Assembly (NCBI GenBank): GCA_964641545.1
Contig: CAZXLT010000001.1
Location: 1 to 64,000 of the forward strand
Source: CAZXLT01 sp964641545
GTDB lineage: Bacteria; Patescibacteriota; Saccharimonadia; Saccharimonadales; AWTP1-31
DNA: 64,000 bases
Direction of reading: 5' to 3'
The notes below the pieces were generated by a model. The model did no database searches. It was given only the letters and a program-made list of their open reading frames with translations, and had not been told where the DNA came from. The number at the start of each line of letters is the position of its first letter. The stretch's first letter is position 1. Of the stretch, positions 8,492 through 16,344 are shown piece after piece. Position numbers and translations under genes: made by a program.

Positions 8492-9093
8492 CCTCGTGTC
8501 CAATACAACCAAAAAACAGGTTCGGTGTCGTGGAAGCAGTCCGTAGGCGAAGGAGTTAAGTGGCGCAGCTCTTTAGGGCGCAGTGTGCCAATCTGAAATT
8601 GTTTACGACTATCTACATCGGCAAGTCGCCGGCCTTCTTTTTTTGCTTGTACATAACGATTTACCTTGATTGTAAGACGGCTTGCGGCAGCTAGTTCTAG
8701 CTCAGTCATACGATGAATGGCGGTTTCTGAATAAGGCTCGCCATCAACTACGGCTACACGAGCGAGAGTACGTGCTCTTCCCTCCTCATCCAAAAATGAG
8801 TGCCACTGGGTAGGCGCTGCAACAAGACCTGCTTCTGCCATTAATTCGAATTCACTGGTTGCAAGTTCTGTTGCTTCTATGCATTGGTCGAGAGTGAGTT
8901 GCACTGCCCTTCTGCCTGGGCTGGGTATATGTTCTGGGTGACGTACAAGCACCTCTCTAACAATATAGTCATAACCTGCATCAATCTGTGCGTTAATGGC
9001 ATCGGCACGATGTAGCGGGCTTGCATGTCGCCACGCGATAGGCTGAGCGTCCCAGGGCGTAGCGATCTCTGACGGAGGAATGTGAGGGAGCAT
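8485..9093 (-). CDS. hypothetical protein, 202 aa
   Basis: I do not recognise this protein. It has no signal peptide or membrane helix and is rich in Ala, Glu and Arg. The central part (about residues 65-150) looks helical, with repeated hydrophobic spacing. The C terminus ends in an aromatic stretch (VFWLYWTRGF). The codon usage resembles that of the surrounding genes. It lies downstream of the sigma4-HARE gene in the same orientation, separated by 30 bases, so it may be cotranscribed. Its 3' end coincides with one copy of the repeat described at 7881-8491. Confidence 0.7.
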   Translation of the reverse strand: MLPHIPPSEIATPWDAQPIAWRHASPLHRADAINAQIDAGYDYIVREVLVRHPEHIPSPGRRAVQLTLDQCIEATELATSEFELMAEAGLVAAPTQWHSFLDEEGRARTLARVAVVDGEPYSETAIHRMTELELAAASRLTIKVNRYVQAKKEGRRLADVDSRKQFQIGTLRPKELRHLTPSPTDCFHDTEPVFWLYWTRGF

Positions 9094-9123
9094 GACTGTT
9101 TATTTACTAGAGTTAAAGACGTG

Positions 9124-10158
9124 CTAATCGGCTAGCGTATACGTAGCTTTGGCGGTTCGTTTGAATTGGTCTTTGCCTTGTAGGTTCAAAAGGATAGTTG
9201 TTTCCTTCACCTGTCGGCTCTTGAGAACGCGCTTTACGATTTCGTCTCGGTGTAATGGCTCGCCGGCCTTTTTCAAGACATCTATGATGATGTCGGACAC
9301 AGTTCCCTTGCTGTAGCCCCACTCTTTGAGCGCATAAATCCCCCGCCCTATCAGCACAAAGCGACCATCTTTGATGAGCTCGTTATGAATCGCTTGGGTT
9401 GTAACATCTTTACGCTTGAATTCACTATCTTTAATAGCCTTGGAAATTTCGTTAAAATGCATTGGTTTCTTGTTGTCGTGCAGAATAACATATATTTTGT
9501 CGCGGATATTCTTAGGGTTAACCATTGGCCATTTAATAAGTCCCCAGCGGTCGTTAAGGGTCGCAATGTGCTTAGAAACGCTTGCGAGGGCTGCAACATG
9601 CTTGTTGTCGGTGTTTTTAACAGCTTCTGCAACCTTTTTGATGCTGGTGGGTTCGTTAATAGCTTTAATTGCTTCGATAGTCTTGGCTACCTGTTCTTTT
9701 AATGATTTTTCGTCATGGACTTCTTTGATAGCTACACTGTGGTGGTAGTGATCGTTGTCATCTAGAACAACCAAACGATTACTGAGCGATGCGAGGAATG
9801 ACACACGAGCCTGGTTAAGCTTGTCGTTTTCTTTGGCGACTTTAGCGGTTAGTTCCTGAACTCGGGCAACATTGCCAACCTCTTGTAACTCAGCGATAAG
9901 GCGCTTCTCTACTTCAGCGATATGAGGTAATTCATTAGCAGACGCTTTGAGTCGTTGTACTACTACCTTCTCGAGCTGTCGAACACGTTCCCTAGTAATG
10001 CCAAGTAACTCTCCGATCTGTTCCAGCGTTTCCTTGCGGTCAAACAAACCAAAGCGACGAGATACGATTTCGCGCTCCCTGCCACGTTCAATAGTGTCGA
10101 GGACGCCCTCAACCATCTGTTCTACGTCAAGATAGGTGGGATTGCTTACTTCGGTCAT
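9124..10158 (-). CDS. sigma-70 region 4 / HARE-HTH fusion transcription factor
   Basis: The 344-residue protein begins with a sigma-70 region-4 helix-turn-helix (about residues 28-71, with EREIVSRRFGL and TLEQIGELLGITRERVRQLE). It lacks sigma regions 1, 2 and 3, so it cannot contact a -10 element as a normal sigma factor would. A helical linker (75-200) leads to a HARE-HTH-like winged helix (about 212-282, LHDNKKPMHFNEISKAI), the fold of the RpoE delta subunit of Firmicutes. A second winged-helix-like segment follows (284-344). It probably binds RNA polymerase and DNA as a regulator. A consensus promoter precedes it. Confidence 0.82.
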   Translation of the reverse strand: MTEVSNPTYLDVEQMVEGVLDTIERGREREIVSRRFGLFDRKETLEQIGELLGITRERVRQLEKVVVQRLKASANELPHIAEVEKRLIAELQEVGNVARVQELTAKVAKENDKLNQARVSFLASLSNRLVVLDDNDHYHHSVAIKEVHDEKSLKEQVAKTIEAIKAINEPTSIKKVAEAVKNTDNKHVAALASVSKHIATLNDRWGLIKWPMVNPKNIRDKIYVILHDNKKPMHFNEISKAIKDSEFKRKDVTTQAIHNELIKDGRFVLIGRGIYALKEWGYSKGTVSDIIIDVLKKAGEPLHRDEIVKRVLKSRQVKETTILLNLQGKDQFKRTAKATYTLAD

Positions 10159-10197
10159 AAAGTGTTACTTCGCCTTTACTGCTTGAATTTAAGCTTA

Positions 10198-10226
10198 ATT
10201 ATATAACTAATGTACGAATAAGTCAA
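10198..10226 (-). promoter_or_regulatory. consensus sigma70 promoter of the sigma4-HARE gene
   Basis: Reading the minus strand, TTGACT (10226-10221) and TATAAT (10203-10198) are separated by exactly 17 bp. The start point should fall near 10191, about 33 bases before the start codon at 10158. This is among the best promoter matches in the window. Confidence 0.75.
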
Positions 10227-10327
10227 CATTATTCTCTTATCAACTTATTCTAGCAGTTTCTGGCATTTTTAGCATAAAAAGTATATGTGAATATTACTGC
10301 AATATCTTTATGCATAAGATACAAATT

Positions 10328-10336
10328 TGTGGATAA
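10328..10336 (-). promoter_or_regulatory. single DnaA-box match (TTATCCACA)
   Basis: The minus strand reads TTATCCACA, a perfect match to the consensus DnaA box, just downstream of the topA stop. No second box, no dnaA or dnaN gene and no typical origin architecture is nearby, so this is probably a lone titration site or chance. Confidence 0.3.
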
Positions 10337-10338
10337 AC

Positions 10339-12645
10339 CTATTTCTTTGTGCGGCGTCGGAAGCGCCCTTTGCCTTCTGGTGCGTCGGCTAGTAGTTTGA
10401 GGGCCTGTTTGTGCGTTAACTTCTTAGGATTTTGCTCTTTTGGTACTTTAGCGTTCTTTTTTCCGTCAGTAACATAGGGTCCGTAGCGTCCGTTGAGCAC
10501 CTGTACGCCATCTTCGAAGGTGGCAATATGCTTCTCTGCCTCAGCCTTTAACTTGGCTTTATACAGCTTCAGAGCCTCTTTGAGCGTGATTTCGCGCGGG
10601 TCGAGTGGTTTGATACTGACAAATAGCTTGTCTATCTGTATATAAGGGCCAAAACGTCCGATATTGGCTTTTATCTCTTTACCGTCATCAGTCATGCCGA
10701 CGGTTCGCGGCAGTTTAAACATCTCGAGCGCTTCTTTCAGTGTGACGGTTTCTAGTTTTGTTCCCTCAGGCAACGGCGCAAATCGTGGTTTTTCTTCTTT
10801 GTCGTCGGTGTTCCCCAGTTGTAGCATTGGTCCGTAGCGTCCAAAACGAGCCAAAACCGGCTTTTTCGTTTTGGGGTCGATGCCAACCTCGCGGGCTTGC
10901 GCCACGTCACTTCGTTTAATCTTGTCTGATTTTTCAATAAGTTTATGAAATGGATCATAAAACTCTTGCAGCATCTTGTTGCGCTCTAGTTTGCCCTCGG
11001 CAATATCATCGAATTCTTGCTCTACATCAGAGGTAAAACCATAATCGACTATTTGGTCAAAATGATCACCGAGGAAGTCGGTAAGCACCAGTCCACTAGA
11101 GGTAGGAACAAGTTTACCGCGGTCTGAGCCAGTGTTTTCTTGGGTAACTTCACGTTCAACCGTTTTGCCCTTTAAGCTCAGTACGATTACGTCACGGGGC
11201 GTGCCTTCGGATTCACCCTTTTCGGCATAGCCACGAACCTGGACGGTGTTAATAATAGTAGCGTACGTACTTGGGCGACCAATACCTAGGTCCTCGAGTT
11301 TTTTCACCAAACTCCCTTCAGTGTAGCGAGCTGGTGGACGGGCAAATATTTGCTTTGCGCCGGCTGTGTTTAAGGCGAGGTTTTCCCCTGATTCAAGTGG
11401 TGGGAGAATATCATCTTCCTTCTTGTTTGTGCCATATACTTTCAAAAATCCATCAAACAGTATAACTTCGCCTTTAGCTTGAAGTGTTTCTTTGTTCCCA
11501 GAAATGGTGATGGTAGCGGTTGTTTTCTCGAGCTTTGCTGGCGCCATCTGGCTGGCGAGTGCTCGATTGCGGATCAGGGTGTACAGTTTTTGATTGTATG
11601 AATCACTATCTGCTTTCTCTGTTGCAACGTTAGTTGGGCGGATTGCCTCGTGTGCTTCCTGCGCACCGCTAGACTTTGTCTTGTAGGTCCTGAATTGGTG
11701 GTAATCTTTCCCGTAGTTCTTCTCTATAAAGTCGCTCATTTGTGCGAGGGCTTGTTTACTCAGGTTCACCGAATCGGTACGCATATAGGTGATTTTTCCC
11801 TCTTGATACAGCTTCTGAGCCGCGCTCATTGTAGCTTTGGCACTAAATCCGAGTCGGCTGTTGGCCTCTTGTTGCAATGTGCTGGTCGTGAATGGTGGCG
11901 CTGGGTTTCGAGTACCGGGGCTAGTAACCACGTCTGACACTGAAAACTTAGCTCCAACAAGGCTTTCTAAAAACTTTTTGGCCTGTGCTTCTGTTTCGAA
12001 TCGTTTCGGTAGTTCGGCTTTAACTGTGCCGCCCTTTGCGCTGAACTCCACAGTTACTTTGTAGTCCGATGTTCCTTCGAACTTCTCGATTTCTCGCTCC
12101 CGTTCTACGAGCAGGCGAACAGCTGGCGATTGCACTCGCCCGGCTGATTTACCTCCGGGCACCTTTTGCCAAACTACTGGGGAAAGTTCAAACCCTACAA
12201 TTCTATCGAGGATCTGCCTTGCCTGCTGTGCCTTAACGAGGTTCATATCAACAGTTCGAGGCTTTGCAATTGCCTCGGTAATAGCATCGTTGGTAATCTC
12301 ATGAAAAACGATGCGCTTGGTTTTTTTTGCGTCAAGCTTTAGTACCTCGCAAAGGTGCCAAGCAATGGCTTCTCCTTCGCGGTCTTCATCGGTTGCGAGC
12401 CAAACGGTACTTGCAGTTTTGACGGCTTTTTTGAGTTGAGCGATCGTTTTCTTTTTATCGGGATCAACTTCGTAGGTTGCTTTAAACCCGTTTGTAATGT
12501 CAATTGCTTCTTTGCCATCCTTGGTTTTCTTAGCAATTGAACGGATATGACCAATGCTCGAAAGCACGTGAAAATCCTTGCCAAGATATTTCTCGATGGT
12601 CTTTGCTTTAGCCGGGCTCTCTACGATTACAAGGTTCTTGCTCAT
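10339..12645 (-). CDS. topA: DNA topoisomerase I
   Basis: A type IA topoisomerase of 768 residues that relaxes negatively supercoiled DNA. The Toprim domain begins VIVESPAKAKTI with the catalytic glutamate at residue 9 and the DED motif at 86-88 (TDEDREGEA). The active-site tyrosine is Tyr287 in YMRTDS. The C terminus carries several repeats of the GRYGPM/GRFGPY/GRYGPY type rather than four-cysteine zinc fingers, then a basic tail. It lies 63 bases downstream of dprA, the common dprA-topA order. Identity is secure. Confidence 0.97.
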   Translation of the reverse strand: MSKNLVIVESPAKAKTIEKYLGKDFHVLSSIGHIRSIAKKTKDGKEAIDITNGFKATYEVDPDKKKTIAQLKKAVKTASTVWLATDEDREGEAIAWHLCEVLKLDAKKTKRIVFHEITNDAITEAIAKPRTVDMNLVKAQQARQILDRIVGFELSPVVWQKVPGGKSAGRVQSPAVRLLVEREREIEKFEGTSDYKVTVEFSAKGGTVKAELPKRFETEAQAKKFLESLVGAKFSVSDVVTSPGTRNPAPPFTTSTLQQEANSRLGFSAKATMSAAQKLYQEGKITYMRTDSVNLSKQALAQMSDFIEKNYGKDYHQFRTYKTKSSGAQEAHEAIRPTNVATEKADSDSYNQKLYTLIRNRALASQMAPAKLEKTTATITISGNKETLQAKGEVILFDGFLKVYGTNKKEDDILPPLESGENLALNTAGAKQIFARPPARYTEGSLVKKLEDLGIGRPSTYATIINTVQVRGYAEKGESEGTPRDVIVLSLKGKTVEREVTQENTGSDRGKLVPTSSGLVLTDFLGDHFDQIVDYGFTSDVEQEFDDIAEGKLERNKMLQEFYDPFHKLIEKSDKIKRSDVAQAREVGIDPKTKKPVLARFGRYGPMLQLGNTDDKEEKPRFAPLPEGTKLETVTLKEALEMFKLPRTVGMTDDGKEIKANIGRFGPYIQIDKLFVSIKPLDPREITLKEALKLYKAKLKAEAEKHIATFEDGVQVLNGRYGPYVTDGKKNAKVPKEQNPKKLTHKQALKLLADAPEGKGRFRRRTKK

Positions 12646-12708
12646 GTTTATTGCTTTAGTCTAACAGACTCCTACCCTAACGCGGCAATCTGAAAAAAGC
12701 AAGCAATA

Positions 12709-13563
12709 TTATTGTAAGACCGCTTTGCCAGACGAGATTTTTATGGAATCGGACACCTCAAGCATTGTTAGGGTTTGTGTAAAGACGGCCGGCTCTAGTT
12801 TGCTTTGCAGTCGCAACGTTACCAGATCATCAAGACCGTTTTGCATTAGCTCGATAATTGTTTGCTCTTCTGGCGTGCGTTGGTTGGTTGATATTTGCTG
12901 TTCAGCTTCGATATCCATTACCTGCAGAATATCCTCGGCACTCGTAACAGGTGTGGCTCCTGTTTTAATAAGACTGTTTGTTCCTTCGCTGGTTGGGCTT
13001 GTAATGTTGCCTGGCACAGCGAACACCTCCGTGCCTTGCTCTAGCGCAAATTCGGCAGTATGGAGGCTGCCGCTTTTAGCGGCTGCTTCAGTAATGACGA
13101 CTGCTTGGCAAAGTCCTGCGATCAGCCGATTTCGAGCTATAAACTGGTGTTTTTGCGGCAAATCGTTGCCATCGTATTCGCTGATGAGAGCACCGCCGTT
13201 TTGCAGTATCTGTTTAGCAAGTCCAAAATGTCCTGCAGGATAAATAGTATCAATACCGCAGGGGAGCACAGCAATGGTGATTCCTCCTGCGTCCAGAGCT
13301 GCTCTATGCGCGACCGAATCAACACCTAACGCAAGTCCACTAATAATAACTACTCCTGCCTTTGCTAATTCACTTGCAAGTTTTGCGGTAACAGCTTGAC
13401 CATAATGACTAAGTTTACGGCTACCTACAATTGCCACACAGGGCTTGGCAAGTAGGGTTTCAAGGGGTGCACCTCGGTGGAATATGGCGTCTGGCACCTG
13501 TGCAATAGTCAGAAGAGTGTCTGGGAACGAGGAGTTATTTTTTGTAATCTTATTGCGCTTCAT
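12709..13563 (-). CDS. dprA: DNA-processing protein DprA
   Basis: DprA loads RecA on incoming single-stranded DNA during natural transformation. The Rossmann-like core is complete: AIVGSRKLSHYG, ISGLALGVDSVAHRAAL, AVLPCGIDTIYP, FIARNRLIAGL, AKSGSLHTAEFALEQG and FAVPGNITSPTSEGTN. A short C-terminal region (about 225-284) looks like the winged helix often attached to DprA. The 284-residue protein lacks the N-terminal SAM-like domain of longer homologues. It is the first gene of a dprA-topA unit. Competence genes are widespread in Saccharibacteria, which fits. Confidence 0.94.
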   Translation of the reverse strand: MKRNKITKNNSSFPDTLLTIAQVPDAIFHRGAPLETLLAKPCVAIVGSRKLSHYGQAVTAKLASELAKAGVVIISGLALGVDSVAHRAALDAGGITIAVLPCGIDTIYPAGHFGLAKQILQNGGALISEYDGNDLPQKHQFIARNRLIAGLCQAVVITEAAAKSGSLHTAEFALEQGTEVFAVPGNITSPTSEGTNSLIKTGATPVTSAEDILQVMDIEAEQQISTNQRTPEEQTIIELMQNGLDDLVTLRLQSKLEPAVFTQTLTMLEVSDSIKISSGKAVLQ

Positions 13564-13567
13564 ACAA

Positions 13568-13596
13568 ATTTAATAAATAGTATTGACATTATGCAA
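13568..13596 (-). promoter_or_regulatory. dprA promoter overlapping the ncRNA promoter
   Basis: On the minus strand TTGCAT (13596-13591) and TTAAAT (13573-13568) are 17 bp apart. The expected start point is at or next to the dprA start codon (13563), which would give a leaderless message. The spacer overlaps the -35 box of the divergent plus-strand promoter, so the two are likely mutually exclusive. Confidence 0.5.
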
Positions 13597-13611
13597 CTAA
13601 TTTGCTAAAAT
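13583..13611 (+). promoter_or_regulatory. near-consensus promoter of the 13.6-kb RNA
   Basis: TTGACA (13583-13588), a 17-bp spacer and TAAAAT (13606-13611) form an almost perfect sigma70 promoter. The sequence TTTGCTAAAAT around the -10 box recurs upstream of pyrH. The predicted start point is about 13618. Confidence 0.78.
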
Positions 13612-13617
13612 CGCAAC

Positions 13618-13998
13618 CTGTAACTCTTGCATAAGCATTAGTTACGTACCTTCTACCCCAAATTCTAACTATTGTTAGATTGTTCTAGATCGTTCGATTA
13701 TAAGTTGTTACCCTCCACTTACTCTCGACGTTATCGTTTTTCGATAACACCGCTCTAGAACAAACTAACCCCTTTAACTATTGTTCCGTTTGTTGGTTCG
13801 CCAGCAGGTCAGGAGCACCCCGTTTTTCAAGGTGAGTACGTCAGTATGGTCAGTGCGACCGGCGCGAGTCTTTAAGGAGTTTTGGACTTTGCTGCTTCAC
13901 CGGGGTGGGTTGAAGGGAGTTTATCGGAGATAATCCCACGTCGATTGTCTCCCGCAATGAGCCACTAGCGGTGCCCACCCCCTCTAGTGGCTCTTTTT
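13618..13998 (+). ncRNA. candidate structured noncoding RNA or riboswitch-like leader, about 380 nt
   Basis: The segment runs from a near-consensus promoter to a strong intrinsic terminator and carries no protein gene. Helices visible by eye: GTAACT/AGTTAC (13620-13645) at the 5' end; TCTAAC-TATT-GTTAGA (13664-13679); a 10-bp helix TTGTTCTAGA/TCTAGAACAA (13680-13689 with 13754-13763) enclosing GTTATCG/CGATAAC (13730-13748); CACCCCG/CGGGGTG (13816-13822 with 13901-13907). GGGGTGGG (13902-13909) can also pair with CCCACCCC in the terminator loop (13974-13981). The hallmark sequences of RNase P RNA, tmRNA and SRP RNA are absent. It could be a free RNA or control the gene at 14016. Confidence 0.6.
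13959..13998 (+). terminator. strong intrinsic terminator
   Basis: GAGCCACTAG (13959-13968) pairs perfectly with CTAGTGGCTC (13984-13993) and is followed by TTTTT (13994-13998). The 15-nt loop contains CCCACCCC, complementary to 13902-13909 upstream, so a pseudoknot or an antiterminator pairing is possible. It ends 17 bases before the gene at 14016. Confidence 0.85.
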
Positions 13999-14015
13999 GG
14001 ACACAGAGTAAATTT

Positions 14016-14627
14016 ATGAGCATTCAAATACCTATAACAGACAGCGTGGAGGGGGCTCTAGAGCTTGCCAATACAGCTTGCATGAACGATATACCAGGTT
14101 TTCAGGTCATCGCACGAACAGCAAACCAGTGTGGGATGTTGGCTCTCATCGATATTGCCGAGCAAGCAGCGAAATCTACTTGGAATCAGTCTCTTGTGAT
14201 GGATAGTTATGTGAAACAGTCATTCACTGTCCATGGTCAAGCGCACGTTGATGGTAGCTTCGTTGGTCTTGCGATTCATCGAAATTTGTCTGATTTTGGC
14301 AAAGTTTATCTAGCATCGCGCATAAAGGGAGCTCGCTACTCAGAAGAACCAGAGTTTTTGCCGCAGTACGGCAACCGACATGACGGCTTATTCTTCGACT
14401 GCACAGATATTGGTGTTGTGCATGAAGGACAACTGTCTCCGGGAGTAGTTACCTTTTTTTCAGAAGGCTTTATTGGAGCGATGCTACCAGTTGTGCATTT
14501 ATTCGCACGTGATGCTAATCGGACACATTTCGAGCGTTTTGCTAGTACTCGCGGTGTGCTAACAATGTCTGCGAAGCAACGTGTTACTGCAAAGCAGGCT
14601 ATGCTTGCCCGAGCTGCGTTAGTCTAA
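14016..14627 (+). CDS. hypothetical protein, 203 aa, downstream of the RNA element
   Basis: I do not recognise this protein. I chose ATG 14016 (MSIQIPITDSVEGALELAN); an upstream in-frame ATG at 13971 would start inside the terminator hairpin. No signal peptide or membrane helix is visible. The sequence is a mixed alpha/beta type with a possible substrate-binding core around residues 90-150 (FVGLAIHRNLSDFGKVYLASR). It follows the terminator of the 13.6-kb RNA by 17 bases, so read-through or antitermination could control it. Its last four bases overlap the convergent pth stop. Confidence 0.7.
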   Translation: MSIQIPITDSVEGALELANTACMNDIPGFQVIARTANQCGMLALIDIAEQAAKSTWNQSLVMDSYVKQSFTVHGQAHVDGSFVGLAIHRNLSDFGKVYLASRIKGARYSEEPEFLPQYGNRHDGLFFDCTDIGVVHEGQLSPGVVTFFSEGFIGAMLPVVHLFARDANRTHFERFASTRGVLTMSAKQRVTAKQAMLARAALV

Positions 14628-15268
14628 ACCAGGAAACTGCGGGTATCAGCCGAAAGCTCGCCGCTGTAGACCCACTCCGTTAGTATGGCGGCGGCTTCGC
14701 GGTCCATATTGAGCAGTTGTGCCTGTTCTTCCTTATTGAATTTCTTTAGCACAAAGTCTTTTTCGTCGCTTGTATTGCGTTGTTCATTATTAATACCAAT
14801 GCGTACGCGTCCAAAGTCGCTGCCACAGTGATGGATAATCGACTCTACGCCGTTATGACCAGCGCTACTTCCCTGCCCGCGCAAGCGGATTTGCCCGAAT
14901 ACTATGTCTAGTTCGTCGTGTGCCACTAGCATTTCATTGCTGACGACCTTGTAAAAATTTTGCACCAGGCGTACTGCCTCGCCGCTGAGGTTCATGTACG
15001 TTGTCGGCTTAATTACGATTACTCGAGCTGAGCCAAGATTTGCGGTCGTAAGCCAACACTTTAGATCTTTTTTATTGACCCATGGGCCAAAAGCTTCGTG
15101 GGCTTTTACGAATGATTCAACAGCACGAAACCCAATATTGTGCCGCGTGTCGTCGTATTCTTTGCCCGGGTTGCCTAGCCCTACAATCAGAACTGTTTTT
15201 TGATTACCAATAGTGTATAACGGCGCGCTACTGCTAGTCTGAACTGGTTTTCTTGTAAATAAACTCAC
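14624..15268 (-). CDS. pth: peptidyl-tRNA hydrolase
   Basis: Pth cleaves peptidyl-tRNA released from stalled ribosomes. The family core is intact: VLIVGLGNPGKEYDDTRHN with catalytic His43, TTYMNLSG with Asn93, AHDELD with Asp118, and GQGSSAGHNGVES. The 214-residue protein carries an extra roughly 22-residue N terminus before the VLIVGLGNPG strand and a short C-terminal extension. It ends in a 4-nt convergent overlap with the gene at 14016 and is preceded by two small membrane-protein genes on the same strand, with four bases between it and the nearer one. Confidence 0.95.
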   Translation of the reverse strand: MSLFTRKPVQTSSSAPLYTIGNQKTVLIVGLGNPGKEYDDTRHNIGFRAVESFVKAHEAFGPWVNKKDLKCWLTTANLGSARVIVIKPTTYMNLSGEAVRLVQNFYKVVSNEMLVAHDELDIVFGQIRLRGQGSSAGHNGVESIIHHCGSDFGRVRIGINNEQRNTSDEKDFVLKKFNKEEQAQLLNMDREAAAILTEWVYSGELSADTRSFLV

Positions 15269-15272
15269 AACG

Positions 15273-15692
15273 TTACTTCACGCCAACTACTAGATCTACA
15301 GTGCTTGGATCAATTTTTTCAGTTACTTTCATCTCGATATTTTTATAATTTTGGGTGCTCGTGAGACATACCTGATGTAACGACACATCGTCGCGGGTTA
15401 TGTTTCGAGTGACATCTTCCCCATCGGACTCAAACCGAAAGGTATATGTTACTGGCTGAGATGAGTTCTTGTTGGTGAGGCAATACTTGTTGGCATTGTT
15501 TATGTCTAGTGTAAATTCAGTTTTGCTCTTGTCGGGCTGCAGGCTTTCCATGGCATACGTCCCCGGCTGTTCGGTATTGACACTTTTGTCTGCGAAACTT
15601 CTAAATACGAGTAATCCACCGGCTAATGCAAATATGCCAACAGCAACCAGCGTGATGTCGTTAAAAGTTCGTTTTGTGCGGAGTTCTGTCAT
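15273..15692 (-). CDS. single-pass membrane protein, hypothetical, 139 aa
   Basis: The protein has one N-terminal membrane helix (about residues 13-31) and an extracytoplasmic domain of about 105 residues with two cysteines (KYCLTN and QVCLTS) that could form a disulphide. The external domain looks like a small beta-sandwich (TYTFRFESDGEDVTRNI). I recognise no family. It overlaps the upstream gene by four bases and ends four bases before the pth start, so the three probably form one transcription unit. Confidence 0.72.
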   Translation of the reverse strand: MTELRTKRTFNDITLVAVGIFALAGGLLVFRSFADKSVNTEQPGTYAMESLQPDKSKTEFTLDINNANKYCLTNKNSSQPVTYTFRFESDGEDVTRNITRDDVSLHQVCLTSTQNYKNIEMKVTEKIDPSTVDLVVGVK

Positions 15693-16108
15693 CGTTTTGA
15701 ATGGTTTGTCTCGATTATGTTTTCTGCCAGGAGCACTAAAGCGCTGCTAATTAGTATAAGGCCAAGCCCATTGATTGTCTTGCCAATTGTATTGATGGTG
15801 ATAAGGGATGATAGATCGTTGTCATTAGATATCGTACCAAATCGAATAATTCCGTAGATCATAATCAACTCGACTACAATCCAAAGCACATTAGAAATAA
15901 TTAGCGGTTTCATGTTATACGCAATTGCGTACAAAAACGGGACAAGTCCGACAACCAAATACATGACCCAGGTTTGCAAAGAAAGACCAGTGGTGATGTG
16001 TGAAGAAAATAGTTGTAAGATTTGCGGGAGGTTGGTGGCCGGCATAATAAATGCCACAACGTACATGGCTCGTGCTGTGTATCGCCGCAAAGTTGCTTGC
16101 GAAGTCAT
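15689..16108 (-). CDS. small multi-pass membrane protein, PQ-loop/SemiSWEET-like
   Basis: From the ATG at 16108 the product has 139 residues and about four membrane helices. A segment reading MPATNLPQILQLFSSH followed by GLSLQTWVMYL resembles the Pro-Gln motif and following helix of PQ-loop (SemiSWEET) proteins, which transport sugars or other small molecules. A longer frame begins at 16168, but TATAGT sits just before 16108 and would give a nearly leaderless message from there. The family call is moderate because the second helix bundle is less typical. Confidence 0.62.
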   Translation of the reverse strand: MTSQATLRRYTARAMYVVAFIMPATNLPQILQLFSSHITTGLSLQTWVMYLVVGLVPFLYAIAYNMKPLIISNVLWIVVELIMIYGIIRFGTISNDNDLSSLITINTIGKTINGLGLILISSALVLLAENIIETNHSKR

Positions 16109-16132
16109 CTGTTGTACTATAGCATAATCGGT

Positions 16133-16342
16133 ATGACATCGAAGCAGCGCACGATTCGGCAGCATCATCGACTTGCGGTAATTTTGCTATGCATTGGAGT
16201 TGGTCTTGTCGTGCTGTCTCTTCTTTTGAATGTTGCATTTTTGATGCCAGAAAACTTTAAGCCACGTTTTCAAGATAAACAATATAACGACTGCCGTGCG
16301 TCTCATTCTGAAATTGAATGTGCCAAAAGGTTTAAGCAGTAA
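16133..16342 (+). CDS. small single-pass membrane protein, 69 aa
   Basis: The frame begins MTSKQRTIRQHHRLAVILL, has one strong membrane helix at about residues 13-36, and a polar tail with two cysteines. An AT-rich -10-like sequence lies directly upstream, shared with the divergent gene starting at 16108, which suggests a leaderless message. It ends three bases before the convergent der stop. The gene is plausible because of the clean basic-head/hydrophobic-helix pattern, but no family is recognised. Confidence 0.5.
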   Translation: MTSKQRTIRQHHRLAVILLCIGVGLVVLSLLLNVAFLMPENFKPRFQDKQYNDCRASHSEIECAKRFKQ

Positions 16343-16344
16343 GC

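Noticed and set aside
10328..10336. Perfect DnaA box as an origin of replication
   Set aside because: Only one box is present and none of dnaA, dnaN or a box cluster is nearby.
13618..13998. RNase P RNA, tmRNA or SRP RNA
   Set aside because: The conserved P4 sequences of RNase P, the tRNA-like ends and CCA of tmRNA and the GGAAGG/AGCAGC loop of SRP RNA are not found.
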